Shown in pieces: positions 11,530 to 23,089 of a stretch of DNA of 64,000 nt; within the stretch, counting starts at the first letter, position 1; the number at the start of each line of letters is the position of its first letter. Made by a program: the position numbers and the translations under genes. The notes beneath the pieces were generated by a model. The model did not search any database and had not been told where the DNA came from. It worked only from the letters and a program-made list of their open reading frames with translations. Origin of the DNA: Cynocephalus volans (taxonomy: Eukaryota; Chordata; Mammalia; Dermoptera; Cynocephalidae); contig NC_084472.1 of assembly GCF_027409185.1 (NCBI RefSeq), positions 46,363,427 to 46,427,426 on the forward strand, given 5' to 3'.

Positions 11530-11848
11530 TTATGCTAAAGCCACTAGCCCCATGTAGCTATTGAGCACTTGAAATGTGGCTAGTCCAAACCAAGATGTGC
11601 TGTAAGTGGAAAAAAGTCATTGGATGTCAAAGACAGTATGAAAAAAAGAATGTAAAATAGTTCAATCATTTTTTTACATTGATTATATGCTGAAATGATA
11701 TTTTGGACATACTCATATTAGGTTAAATAAAATACATTATTAAAATTGATTCTGCCTGTCTCTTTTTGTGATTTTTAATGTGGCTACTAGAAAACTTAAA
11801 ATTACATGGGGCTCACATTGTCTTTCAACTGGACAGTGCTGCTTTAGA
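11530..11848. mobile_element. Non-autonomous DNA transposon (hAT-like)
   Basis: 'gccactagccccatgtagctattgagcacttgaaatgtggctagt' at the left and '...ctggacagtgctgctttag' at the right are the two ends of a familiar mammalian non-autonomous DNA transposon. The family is not determined. Confidence 0.55.
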
Positions 11849-12089
11849 CCATCTTTCTCAAAGCCAGTAGTCAGCAGGGTCCTTTAAACATGGGGGGAAG
11901 GGAGGGAACGGAGAGACCTTGCTAAGAAAAAGAGAACAAGTCACGAATATGAAATTAGGTACAGAACTGAATATTAATTTAGAGTGTGAAAATAAATCAC
12001 AACAATTTACTGTACCCTTGGAAATTCAGGTCCCTTTCTTCTGATATCACTTTAGGCAATTTACCAGACATGCGTACATAGAAATGGTT
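11849..12089. other. Unassigned intergenic sequence
   Basis: Short stretch, nothing recognised. Confidence 0.4.
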
Positions 12090-12645
12090 CCAGATTGCAG
12101 CCTAGCTCCCCTGCCCCATCTAGAACTCTCCATAACCCCAGCAGTTCCCCTCACAAACAGCAGGCCAGCCTGAGGGAGCCCCCAAAGCTCCAACCTCACT
12201 GCTGTCACCTCCCTACTCTTCCTGCCTCCTTGCTCTTCTTCACACTACGTTTGGGCCCACCTTACGGCTTTTCTACTTGCTCTTTCCTGTGCTTGAAATG
12301 TTCTATCCCTAGCTATCCACAGAACTCGCCCCCCTCATCTCCTTCAGGTCTTTGCTCAAATGCCACCTCATCAGAGTAGCCTGGCCTGACCTCCCTATGA
12401 AAAGCAGCACCCCCTTCTCACACTTCCTACCTTTTTACCCTACTTTGTCTCCATAACACTTACCACCAGCTGACATAATGTGTATTTACACATTTGTTTT
12501 TTTATTACCCATCTCCCTCCTTTAGAATGGAAAATTCAGGAGGACAGGGACCTTGTTTTGTTTCTGCTAGGTATACCCAGCACCTAGAACAAGGCCTGGT
12601 TTTGAGAGACACTCAAAAACTATTGTTTGAATGAATGAATGAATA
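12090..12645 (+). mobile_element. L2 LINE 3' end
   Basis: Decayed L2 C-terminal coding sequence ('tcaggtctttgctcaaatgccacctcatcagagtagcctggcctgacc'), then 'agaatggaaaattcaggaggacagggacc', ending 'tgaatgaatgaatga'. Confidence 0.9.
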
Positions 12646-13210
12646 TAAATTCAATGACAGGGAAGCCCTGTTAGTTTTCAATATGGAGTCAATTCTTCAA
12701 GGAAATAATTCATTCCATACCCTCTGCTCATATCCTCAATCACCATTATTAAGGACCTACTAGGGGTATGGTGGCTATTGTCTTTTACATGGTTCCATGG
12801 CATCATTTCCCCTAATCCCATACTCCACTTCTGTTTGACAGGCAATTCCCAGCCCCCAGGGATAAGCACACACTTTAGGCATGGCCAGTCGCTCCAGAAG
12901 AATTGATCAGAGAGATGAGTTTACAACCTAAGCTTGGCTAATCCCTGACTTCATCAAGATCATTCTCCCTGGAGCTGGGAGAGAGGAAGTAACCTCTTGA
13001 TTTGTGTCACATCATTCAGCTGGAAGGCCATGAGTTGAGGGCTCTGAGGAATATGTTTTTCTTAAGCAGAGAAAGAGAAGAACTGAAAGAAAGGGAGTTC
13101 TAGCAGCATGGAGCTCTGGGTCTAATTTCCAGAACTCCTCTGCTTCCCATGGCTCTTGCTATCTCTTCAACCCACAGGCTCTTCCAGCATCCTTCCAACA
13201 CATTTCTTTC
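12646..13210. other. Unassigned intergenic sequence
   Basis: No recognised element or gene. Possibly an old unclassified repeat. Confidence 0.4.
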
Positions 13211-13214
13211 TGCT

Positions 13215-13365
13215 TTAACAAATGCCAGTTGAGTTCCTGTCACTCGCAAGTAAAACTGTTCACTAATATGATGCACCAGGTGCTGAGCTGGTCACTGAGG
13301 ATGCAATGACAACCTGGACACTATCCTTGCCCTCGAGGAGCTTACAGCCTCCTGGGAGAGAACAG
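13215..13365 (-). mobile_element. L2 fragment, minus strand
   Basis: 'caccaggtgctgagctggtcactgaggatgcaatgacaa', then 'ccttgccctcgaggagcttacag', is the reverse of the L2 3' region. Confidence 0.65.
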
Positions 13366-13748
13366 GAGGGAGGGAGGAAGAATGACTATAGCAGCACAGT
13401 ATAAACGTGATAGGCATGGGACTCAGATCAGAGGTCGGGCACATCTCTCACAACACAGGTCAGCTTCTTTAAGTTGTTGTGATGTTTTTACACTTAAAGC
13501 AACTGAAGTATCCAAAACAATATTGTCCACGATCAAATCAGTACATACTAACTGAGCACCTACTACGTGCAAGGTTCACCATAAGTCTATGTTAGGATGC
13601 TCTACCGGTCTGTGCTCTATGGGTCAGTTAGGATGTATGCATCCTAACTGGGGTAGGTTGCACTTTAAAAAAATGACAAAGAATATATGGTAAGTATGAA
13701 ATGAAATCACAGGACATTCTCTTCCGTCCTATCTTTGTCTTTCTGGAA
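13366..13748. other. Unassigned intergenic sequence
   Basis: Nothing recognised. A short inverted pair 'gttaggatg' / 'catcctaac' near 13628-13650 could form a small hairpin. Confidence 0.4.
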
Positions 13749-13749
13749 G

Positions 13750-13985
13750 AGCAGTTTAGCATTGTGATTAGGAACATGGGCTGTGGAATCCCAACTCTGT
13801 TACTAATCATATGATCTTAGGCTAAGTTATTTAATTTCTGTGAGACTTAATGTTTTCTTTTATAAACTGGATAGTGTAACAACATCTATTTTACAGAGTC
13901 GTTGGAAAGATTAAATGAGTCGATACGAGTAAAACACTTAGAATAGTGCCCAACACATAATAAGTCCTCGATAAGTGTTAGCAAA
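13750..13985 (-). mobile_element. MIR, minus strand
   Basis: 'gcagtttagcattgtgattaggaacatgggctgtgg', then 'gattaaatgagt' and 'gtgcccaacacataataag', matches reverse MIR. Confidence 0.85.
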
Positions 13986-13989
13986 CAAC

Positions 13990-14545
13990 ATTATGTCTAA
14001 ATTATATAAATTATAAATTCCTCAAAAGCAGGAGCCCTTGCATTAATTTGTAGCTCTGCTAACATGTGCAGAGCACTCAAGATGTTTCTACTTGCTTGGC
14101 TCAGCAGTATTAATTTATTAGCAGATGCAGGCATTGTCTTGCTTGCTGGTTTCTCCATCTGCTCTAAATAAAGACAGTTGTGGGGGTGGAGGAGGAGATC
14201 TCTGGTCGAAATTCATTGGTTTTTGTTTTGTTCAAAGACTGTAATCCAGAGAGAGTTTGGAAGCATCTGCTGAAGACCATTTTTAGACATGTTTTGCAGA
14301 AATTTGTAGCATCTACTTAGATGATTATGTGCATCCATTCTATAGATCTTTAACCATTTGCATATAGTAGTATCCTAACTGATGTTCCGAATTTGATAGT
14401 ACTCTGTACTTGGGCTTGCATAATTCCTAACTCATGATGCATGGATATTAAATAAATTTGTTTATAAGAAGCAATTCACTTTTTCAGTCTTGGTAAGTAA
14501 AATAGTCACAATCTCACAGTCCCAGGTTTGAATAAGGATGTCTAG
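13990..14545. other. Unassigned intergenic sequence
   Basis: No recognised gene or repeat. Confidence 0.45.
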
Positions 14546-14547
14546 GT

Positions 14548-14805
14548 CTAGGGCATCATAATTATACCTTACATTTGTATAGTGCATAATGATACTTTAC
14601 ATTTCTATACCTTGTTTAATTCTTACAACCACTCAGTGAGTTAAGCAGGCAGGGGAGTATTATGAATTCCAACTTACAGATGAAGAAACTAGAACCAAGA
14701 GATGTGAACTGACTTGCCTTAGTTTACTAAATGGTAATAACTGGTAGAGCCAAGACTATACTCAGGTTTCCTGATTGCTAGCCCAGTGCCCTTTCCCTTT
14801 TATTG
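14548..14805 (+). mobile_element. MIR, plus strand
   Basis: 'ttacatttctataccttgtttaattcttacaaccactcagtgag', then 'cttacagatgaagaaac' and 'actggtagagccaagac', matches MIR. Confidence 0.85.
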
Positions 14806-15575
14806 GCAGAAGGAAATGTTAGGAATTCCCATTTTCTTCCACCAAGTTTCTAAGCCTGACTCTACGAAGGACCTGATAGTACGTGCTGATGGTGGTCTTT
14901 TGTGAATCTTCAGCAGAGTCTGTTTCTTCTATCGTCAGTCATGCTTTGTAAATGCTATCGGTCCATTCCCCTGGTAATGAGGAGTTACACCAGACAGATG
15001 TTACAGATGACAGTGTTTAACTGCATCTGCTAGAGCTGGGAAACTTTGGAATTGAAAGACTGGAAAGAATCATCAATGAAGTAACTTGAATGATGAGGGA
15101 GAATATTCTAGACAACACTCAATCTCTTTACTCCTTACTTCAAGCTAAAGATGCCTATAAAACCCCACTTCATGTAGCAGCATAAGATATTTTGTAGACA
15201 GTACTTTGAACAAAAACATATGACTTTTGCAGAGTTTGTTTTCATTGGAAGAGACCCACCACGCCACAATTTCTTGTCATTGAATAGATGGGAGGGAGCA
15301 GGAATCAGAAGAAAGGAATCAGCCTGAACATACAGTTGCTGGGGACTGACTCCATGTGGTTGGGGCAGGAAGTGTTTATACCGTAAAGGGGTTAGTGTGA
15401 GTGGTAGAGAGAGAATGACAGAAATCTCTATACAATTTGTATATAAATTCTGATCAGACTAGTGTAAACTGGCCTAGACAAGTATGAAGCAATCAATGTT
15501 GGACATAGAAATGGGTAAAGAGAAAGCCAGACAATGTAAAGAATCCATTCCCCAGCCATTCCAGATAACACCCCA
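14806..15575. other. Unassigned intergenic sequence
   Basis: No recognised gene or repeat. Confidence 0.45.
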
Positions 15576-15579
15576 TATG

Positions 15580-16100
15580 ATAGTTAGGAGTCTTTCTATT
15601 ACAAGAGACTGAAAACCAGTTCAATGAGCTTGAAAAACAACAGGATTTATTGTTTTCTCATAGGTCAAAAGAAGGGGGATGGTACCAGCATCAGATGCGA
15701 CTGGATCCAGAGGCTCAAAGGATATTAGGGTTTTCCCTCTCTCTCCTTCTAACTTTCAACTCTGCTTCCCTCTGTTTATTATCTTCCTTCCTACTGCAGA
15801 TGCAGTTCCTCCAGCTAGTCAGAGAAGATGGCTAACAGCCATGGCAGGCTGATGCTCCCATTCTAGTGAGCATCTTTGAGTCTTCAACCAAAACCCAGCA
15901 CAAAGAAAGAGGAGTCCTCTTATGGCTTCCATGTATAAATCCCCACAGAAGAATTGTGATTGGCCAATGTGGACCACAGGTCCACCCCTGGACCAGTCTC
16001 AAGCTCTAGGGCAATGGAGTGCCAGGACTGGCCAATCTTTGGTCATGGCTCCACACTTGTAGCCAAAGCTGACGGAGTCTGTTATCAGAAAACCAGTGGT
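15580..16100. repeat. Ancient dispersed repeat, family not determined
   Basis: 'tggatccagaggctcaaagg', 'ctcaactctgcttccctctg' and 'ccaatgtggaccacaggtccacccctggaccagtc' read like a familiar old mammalian repeat with LTR-like composition. I cannot name it from sequence alone. Confidence 0.4.
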
Positions 16101-16136
16101 GAGGAATTTGGCTGCACTATCACAGTCCACTACAGC

Positions 16137-16265
16137 AATAGTTCTCAAATGTACCCGAAGATAAAAATCATCTGGACCCTTGTTAAAAAAACAGACTCTT
16201 GGGCTCCCATCTCACCTACGTAATCAGAATTTACAGGGGAGAGGGATGGTAATTTGTACATGTAA
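16137..16265 (+). mobile_element. MER5-like hAT non-autonomous element
   Basis: 'caatagttctcaaatgtacc', 'aaaatcatctggacccttgttaaaaa' and 'aatcagaatttacagg' follow the MER5A pattern. Confidence 0.7.
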
Positions 16266-16277
16266 CTAATAGTCCAG

Positions 16278-16765
16278 ATTTATTAGTTTCCTATTGCCTC
16301 TGTCACAAATTATCACAAACTTGGTGGCTTAAAACAACATGAATTTATTATCTTATAGTTTTGGAAGTCAGAAGTCCAACATTAGTTTCACTGGGCTAAA
16401 GTCAAGGTGTTGACAGGACTGGTTTCTTCTGGAGGATCTGGGGGAGAATTGATTTCTTTGCCTTTTTCAGCCTCCAGCGGCTGCCTGTTTTCCTTGGCTT
16501 GTGGCCCCTTCCTCCATCTTCCCAGTGCATCCCATCAGTCTCTGCTTCCATCATCCCATTGCCTCTCCTCTAACTCTGACTCCTCCTGTACCCTTTTATA
16601 AGGACCGTTGTGATTACATCAAGCCCACCTGTATAATCCAGGATAATCTCCCCGCCTCAAGATCCTTAATCACATCTGCAAAGTCCCTTTTGCCATTTAG
16701 GTAACACTCACAGGTTCCAAGGATGAGGAAGTAGACGTAGTTGGGCAATTACTCAGCCTGCTGAG
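16278..16765 (-). mobile_element. MLT1/MST-type MaLR LTR, minus strand
   Basis: 'ttattagtttcctattgcctctgtcacaaattatcacaaac' at the left is the classic reverse end of a MaLR LTR. It runs through 'aatcacatctgcaaagtccc' to near 16765. Confidence 0.8.
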
Positions 16766-16889
16766 CCAGATAATTCTTATTATCAGGTAAATTTGAGAAA
16801 CTACATGAGAAATGGTTAGTTAACACCAGAACTACAACATAAATATTCCAAACTATAAATCATCCATCGTATGATCATACAATCATAAT

Positions 16890-17545
16890 TAATTATTTAA
16901 CTGTCTGTAATATATAGATGCCCAAATTGGGTGGCCCAACCATCATGTTTTGAATGTGTCAGAAATTCATTTAATTTTATCATTGAGTAGTATTCCATTG
17001 AATGAATTTACCACAGTCTGTTCACCCATGCACCTGTGGATGGTTATTTGGATTATTTCTAGTTTTTAGTTATTTTGAGTAAAGCTGCTGTGAATATTTG
17101 TGTACAAGTCTTTTGAAGACATATATTTTCAGTTCTTTTGGGTAAATACCCAAGAATGGAATTGGTAGGTCATATGGTAAATGTACATTTAGCTTTTTTT
17201 TGTGGGGGATGAGGGTGGCTGACTGGTAGAAGGATCCAAACCCTTGACCTTGGTGTTACAACACCACACTCTAATCAACTGAGTTAACCGACCAGCCCTA
17301 TATTAACTTTTTAAGACACTAACAAACTGTTTTCCTAAGTGACCGTACCATTTTATACTCCTACTAGCATGGTACAAGTGTTCCAGTCGTTCCACATCCT
17401 CACCAACTCTTGGTATGACTAATTCTGATTTTAGCTATCTCAGTGGGCATAGAGAGGTATCTCCTTGTGGTTTTCATTTGTATTTCACTGATGATTTTGT
17501 TGTTCAGCCTCTTGTCATGTGCTTTGGGCCGTTTGTATACCTTCT
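16890..17545 (-). mobile_element. Old L1 ORF2 3' part, minus strand
   Basis: 'gagtagtattccattgaatg', 'gaatatttgtgtacaagtc' and 'tatctcagtgggcatagagaggtatctccttgtgg' are the reverse of the L1 ORF2 C-terminus. Interrupted by a SINE at 17193-17299. Confidence 0.85.
17193..17299 (-). mobile_element. tRNA-Ile-derived SINE monomer
   Basis: T-run, 'ggatccaaacccttgaccttggtgtt', ending 'gttaaccgaccagccc'. Flanks ACATTTAGCTTTTT and TATATTAACTTTTT look like a decayed duplication. Confidence 0.85.
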
Positions 17546-17930
17546 CTTGGCATTTTTTTCTTTTTTATTTGTATTGTTTCTCTCCATCACCCATTACCCT
17601 TTCCCAACTTTTTTGAGACCCTGCTAATAATGTAAATGCCCAATGGGGGGCAGTGGCAGCTTCCTTGAAAAGTCAGTGATGATTATAGACAAGGTGGGGG
17701 AGGTGGGGACTGGTGGGGTGAATGATGAGTGAGGGGAACAATGAGAGACTCTGGCTCAGGAAAAGTCGCAACAAGAGCAAATGTGATTTGGGTAGAAACG
17801 AAAGCCTTCCCCATCACCTTTCCTACCATCTCGGTTGTTCTTGTCGAAGTTTTATTTGCATCTCAAATAGTAATAAGCACTGTAATCTAACAGTTCACTG
17901 CTCCCTGGTTACCTAATCCACCACCAATCC
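17546..17930. other. Unassigned intergenic sequence
   Basis: No recognised gene or repeat. Confidence 0.4.
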
Positions 17931-17934
17931 TGAC

Positions 17935-18095
17935 AATCCTGGGTAATAGCTGCGAGACTTCCTAGGATTTCTATTTCCTGAACCTCTGTTTTGTCATCTA
18001 TAAAAATGAGCTGATGGCACCTTCCTCACAGAATAAGGTTAAATGAGATCACATAAGTGAAAATGCTCAGCAAATTGTAAGATGCCCAAAGAGTG
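17935..18095 (-). mobile_element. MIR fragment, minus strand
   Basis: 'cctctgttttgtcatctataaaaatgag', then 'gttaaatgagatcacataagtgaaaatgctcagca', is reverse MIR. Confidence 0.75.
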
Positions 18096-18330
18096 CAGAG
18101 TGTCGTTGCTCTTAGAATTGTTAACCTGGAAATGATTGGCAACAGCGTTACGTTGGCGATCAGCCAGCTCTTAAACAGTATTCCATTTCTAGATCCCTTC
18201 TGCCAACTTCTTTACTTCCAGGTGAAAAAGTCTGAGAGCCACTGGGAGATAAGAGTTTGCCAAAAAAAGGAGTGGGGCAAAAGAACTATTATTTGACTGG
18301 TTCCTGAGTATAAGTCCTTTGATTCTCACA
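18096..18330. other. Unassigned intergenic sequence
   Basis: Nothing recognised. Confidence 0.4.
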
Positions 18331-18837
18331 ATGAGCTTAAGTGTGGTTTGAGGATAACAGCAGAAGCGGAACTGCTGGGTTTTAGGGATACCTACTAGCC
18401 TTATTTTCACGAAGTAATGATGACTCTTCTCCAGAATGGCTGCGCGGCTCCCACCAAAGGGCACTTGAAGCTTCCTGTTGCCCCAGTCGCTGCCAGTAGT
18501 TAATGGTATCCAGTTTTCTGTTTTCTTTTTTCCGATCTGCAAGGTGTAAAATGATAGTTTTAATTTACATTTCACTGATTACTAATGAGATTAAACATCT
18601 CTTTATAGACCTATTAGTCAGGCAGGTTTCCCTTCCTGTGAATTGCCTCATCATATCCTATGCTCATGTTGTTTTCTGTTAGATTTCCTGTGTTTTCCTT
18701 AAAGCTATCTTAAAGCTTTATAATAATATATTTTTGAAATATATTTTTGAATATTATAAATATTTAGTGTTGATTTTGAATATTACAAATAACTTTTCCC
18801 TATTTGATTACCTGTCTATGAGTTTTGTTTATGGTGG

Positions 18838-19265
18838 TATAGTGGATTGAATTATGTCCCCCCAGAACTCATTGAAGCTTGAATTGTTTCCCCCAAGTTT
18901 ATGTATTAGAATCTTAACTGTGATGGTTAAGAGGGTGGGAAATCCTATTATGATAATTGGAAGTTGGAACCTCGAAGAGGTGATTGGATTGTAGGACCAT
19001 GCTGTAGTGAATGGATTAAAAATGGTGGTCAGGGGTATGGTTCTGAGGGCTTTAAAAGAAGAGAAGAGTCTGTTTCTCTCTCTCTCTCTCTCTGCTCTCT
19101 CTGCTTCCACCATCTTTCAATGTGAGATCCCTGGGTCACTGTTGTCACCATCAGATGGACTGGACTTCCCAGACTCAGAAACTGTAAGTCAATAAATTTC
19201 ATTTTTCTTTATAAATCACCCAGTCTCAGGAATTCTCTTATAGCAGCATGAAACGGATTAATACA
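18838..19265 (+). mobile_element. MST-type MaLR solo LTR
   Basis: Runs from TATAGTGGATTG to GGATTAATACA. It has an AATAAA near 19191, a CT-rich middle, and the perfect 5-bp duplication GGTGG at 18833-18837 and 19266-19270. The terminal TG has mutated to TA. There is no internal region, so it is a recombined solo LTR. Confidence 0.85.
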
Positions 19266-19783
19266 GGTGGACTCCACAGGACAGAAGTATTTAATTTTGA
19301 TTTAGTCAAAGCTATGGATTTTCCCCCTTAAAATTTGTAGGTTTGGGTCCTTTCTAACTAAAAGTTTGACCTACCTAAGTCCCAGCATTATTCTACATTT
19401 CCTTATATTAGCTTTATAGTTTTGCTTTTCAATTTTAGGACTTTAATCTGCTTGGAGCTTTTTTTTTTTTTTTTTTGCATATGTTGTAAGATTCAACTCA
19501 ATTTTCCTTCTGAAGTGAGACAATTTTCCTGACCATTTACCAAATAATTCATCCATTCCCTACTGATTAGTGATGTCTTTCTATTACAAGTTCCCGATAT
19601 TATAAAGGTTTTACTTCTGACCTATTTTGTTTCACTGCTCTATTTGCTATTCTTGTGCCATTGTGGTTTTGCAATATGTCGTCTTATTTGGTAGGCCTCA
19701 TCCCTCTTTTGCTCCTCTTTTGAGAATTGTCTTAACTATTTGTAGACATGCGTTCTTCAATATACACTTAAGAATCAAATTCT

Positions 19784-19888
19784 AAGGGGCTGATGGGTTA
19801 GCTCAGTTGGTTAGAGTGAAGTGTTATAGCACCAAGGTCAAGAGTTCAGATCCCCATGCCAGCCAGCCACCAAAAAAAAAAAAAAAAA
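19784..19888 (+). mobile_element. tRNA-Ile-derived SINE monomer
   Basis: Contains 'gttagctcagttggttagag' (A-box region), 'agagttcagatcccc' (B-box region) and a long A-tail. Flanked by AGAATCAAATTCT (19771-19783) and AGAGTCAAATTCT (19889-19901). Confidence 0.93.
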
Positions 19889-20394
19889 AGAGTCAAATTC
19901 TCTCCAAGTAGGATTTTGGTGCAATTACATTGAATTTATGATTAATATTGGGAGAATTGTTATTTTTACAATGTTAAACTCTTCTACCAAGGAACATATA
20001 ATATGTTCTCATAGGTTTTCTTTTATGCCTTTTAATAGTTTTACATTTTTATCCAGATAGTTCATGTGTATTCTGTGATGGGTTAATTACTATGTATTTT
20101 ATAGTTTTGTGATTATTGTAAATGATGTCTTATTTAATGGGTTTTGAAGGTGTAGAGGAACACTACTGATCTTTGTATGTTGTGCTTCTATCTGGCAACC
20201 TCCCTGAACTTGCATTAGATCTAATATTTTGTCAATTCTCTTGGGTTTTCCATGTAAACGATGATTACAACTTTATCTCTTCCCTTCCAATCCTTGGTCT
20301 TTCTCTTTCTCATGGCGTTACATTGGCCAGGTCCTCTACCTTTACGTTAAATAGCAGTGGTGGTAGCAAGTCTCTTTGTTTTGTTTTTGCGTGA

Positions 20395-20660
20395 AAAGAG
20401 ATTACAACTAAGGGTACACCATCTAGGATATCCGACTTCTAGATCTCCTTTGAATGGGCTACCTGAATAGGTCAGGCTCACCCAAGATAATCTCTCTTTT
20501 GACTAACTTAAAGACAACCAATTAGGAACTTCAATTATATCTGCAAAATCCCTTCACCTTTGCCACTGATGTAACCTAATCACAGAGTAACATCTCATCA
20601 TATCCACCATTTCTTCGCACTCTTAATAGAAGGGCTTGACTCAAAGGGGATCATCTTAGA
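20395..20660 (-). mobile_element. MaLR LTR fragment, minus strand
   Basis: 'ttaaagacaaccaattaggaacttcaattatatctgcaaaatcccttcacctttgcc' is reverse MaLR LTR sequence (MLT1/MST group). Truncated. Confidence 0.65.
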
Positions 20661-20873
20661 ATTTTGCCGACCGTATACTTACAACTCAAACTCAGGCCTC
20701 TGGAACTTCACCCATCTTACATCTGTACCTTCTTTCTGTCATATCAAACCTCTCAGTTCTCAATAACAACAGTATAACTACATATTTGCTCTATCTTCCT
20801 ATACACACTAAGAGTCTCAGACTAATGATACCCAAACTCCACTAACAGTATGATTATCAAAAACAGTTTTTAA

Positions 20874-21027
20874 AGGCCGACCTTGTGGTGCACTCGGGAG
20901 AGTGCAGGGCTGGAAGCGCAGCGCTGCGCCCGCCGCACAGGTTCGGCTCCTACATAGGGAGGAGCCAAGGGTTGCGATCCTCTTACCAGTCACAAAAAGG
21001 AGAAAAAAAAAAACAAAAAAAAAAACC
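20874..21027 (+). mobile_element. tRNA-only SINE, dimeric type with shortened second unit
   Basis: 'ggccgaccttgtggtgcactcgggagagtg' begins the first unit. The second unit is reduced to 'ccaagggttgcgatcctcttaccagtcac' and an A-rich tail. Flanked by CAGTTTTTAA at 20864-20873 and 21028-21037. Confidence 0.88.
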
Positions 21028-22383
21028 CAGTTTTTAAGACTTTATATATGTGTGTGTGTGTATTGTAGTTCTGCAGTCTTTAGGGTATGTCTCACTAGGG
21101 ATGAGTCAAAGTATTTGTTTTAAAGTCACCTGGAGTAGTGCTACCAACTCAATGCAGAGTTAGTTTCATTTGGCTTTCACTTTTTAGGGATTGCTTCTTA
21201 ATTGAAATTTAATTTTGTTTTATAATTATATAAAATATTTACATGGTTCTAAAGCAAAATCCACAAAAAGGTAAATTCAGAGAATTCTAGCTTCTCTCTC
21301 CTTGTCCCTTTTCTCCTTACAAGTAGCCTTTTAAATTTTTTTATGGCTTATTTTCCCATTTTTTTTAACATAAGCAAATATGTATTTATATTTATATCTG
21401 ATGGGGTGGGGGAGATCGCATTATGATTTCAAATTATTTAATGTTTATTATTATATTCAAAATGTCATTTTCTCCTTGGGGAATTTAGGTATTTTATATT
21501 TTTCTAGTTGTGTATTCCTTTCATCTAGATTTTCAAATATATTAGCAGGTAGTAGTTCATAATCTTTTTGAAGAGGCAAATTTTGTCCTTTTCATTTTGT
21601 GTTGTTTACTTGTATATCTTCCTACTTTTTCTTGATCTTTTTTACCAGAGGTTGGTCAATTTTAATAGTCTTTTCAATAAATCATCTTTTGATTTTGTTA
21701 TTCTTATTTATTGCTTCTCTTCCCCCCCCCACCTCTTATCATTGACTTTTGCCTTTATCTTTATTATTTCCTTCATACTTATCTCTTTGGGGTTTTTGCA
21801 CTGAACACTTAGCTCATTTGGTTTTTATATTTTTTGTTTCCTAAAGAAATGTGTGTAACACTGTAAATCCCCTTTATGTACCACCTTACACATGCTTACT
21901 GTTTTCGTGTGTGGCAGCTGGCCAGTTTCTTTCTTTGTGTGTGTGTGCGTGTGTTACACACACTTTCACACATGGAGCTTTCATTGTAAGAATTTACATT
22001 ATACAATTCCTTTATTCCAATATTAAATAGTATTTTTTACATTTTCAGACTTTAAGGAATATTTAGCTATCGTCTTTTTTTATTGGTTTCTAAATTTATT
22101 GCATTGTGGTCAGAAAATATGGGCTTTATGATGTTGATACTTTGGAATTTATTGGTAATGACTAGTGTATGACTGATCTTTGTGACTATTCCATGTGTTC
22201 TTGAAAGGAATGTATAGTCTTTATTTGTTGGGTATAAAGCTCTCTATTATACTGAGCTTACTAATTGAGTCTTTCAAATCTATTTTATCTTCACTTAAAA
22301 AAAAACTGTTTGGTCTATCAGTTTCTAATGGAATACATTAAAATCTCCAAGTAGAGTTGTTGATTCTCCTGTCAATTGTTTCT

Positions 22384-22431
22384 ATATGTGTGTGTGTGTG
22401 TATAAATATATATATCTATATATATATACAC

Positions 22432-22469
<38 letters not shown>
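22384..22469. repeat. (TG)n/(TA)n microsatellite
   Basis: A TGTGTG run grades into long alternating TA, ending at the T-run of a SINE. Likely length-variable. Confidence 0.95.
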
Positions 22470-22483
<14 letters not shown>

Positions 22484-22548
22484 GGGCAGCTGGCCAGTGC
22501 GAGATCCGAACCCTTGACATTGGTATTATCAGAATCGTGCTCTAACCA
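22470..22548 (-). mobile_element. tRNA-Ile-derived SINE fragment
   Basis: T-run, 'gggcagctggccagtgcgagatccgaacccttgac', then truncated at 'gctctaaccaag'. Confidence 0.8.
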
Positions 22549-22749
22549 AGCTTTACATATTTTGAAGCTATATTGTTAGGTGTATATAGTTTATAATCCG
22601 TATAGTTTCTTGATCTACACTATATATAAAGTCTTCTTTGTCCCTTATAATGCTTTCCACCTTAAGGTCTATTCTGAGTGATATTAAAATTGCCATCCTG
22701 GAGTTATTTTGGTTCATATTTGCCTTTATATCTTTTTCCATCTCTTAAT

Positions 22750-23045
22750 ATTCAGGTAATGATTCACTGGGCACTTTTCTAGGCAGTGTTGTACTATAGA
22801 ATGGCAAGTGTCAGGATGCCTCTGAGTTCAAGTTCAGGTCCTAAGGTTACAATAGGTGTCCTAAGCTGTCTCTGTGATCTTGTCACTACACTCTGCTCAT
22901 TTCTTCTTGTTTTCCTCTCCCACATCTGTCTTGTTCATTATGCTATCCCTATCTTGTAGCATAGTGTCTGGCACCTGGTAGGCACTCAGTAAATATTTGT
23001 TCAATGAATGAATCACCCAAACAGCATGCAAACTCGTCAGGAAAA
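22750..23045 (+). mobile_element. L2 3' end fragment
   Basis: 'tgctatccctatcttgtagcatagtgtctggcacctggtaggcactcagtaaatatttgttcaatgaatgaatc' is an L2 3' end. Confidence 0.8.
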
Positions 23046-23073
23046 TAAGAACCCTTAAAGAATAGTTATCATT

Positions 23074-23089
23074 AATGGAGCACCTATGG
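23074..23089. repeat. Target-site duplication of the young L1, left copy
   Basis: AATGGAGCACCTATGG, identical to 26457-26472. The preceding ATT gives an ATT/AA junction resembling the L1 endonuclease preference. Confidence 0.92.

Larger units (their letters stand above)
18335..22745 (-). mobile_element. Mosaic of old L1M sequence, minus strand, with insertions
   Basis: Reverse L1 sequence appears repeatedly: ORF2 C-terminal and 3' parts near 18360-18830, RT-region phrases near 19270-20390, 3' UTR-like sequence near 21190-21400, and ORF2 5' phrases near 21480-22740 ('ttgcattgtggtcagaaaatatgg'). It is broken by an MST LTR, three SINEs, a MaLR fragment and a dinucleotide tract. Order and subfamilies would need RepeatMasker. 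At least two L1 insertions are probably present. Confidence 0.7.

Noticed and set aside
22384..22469. TA/TG repeat as a regulatory or structural element
   Set aside because: A simple microsatellite at a SINE tail. Nothing beyond length variability is supported.
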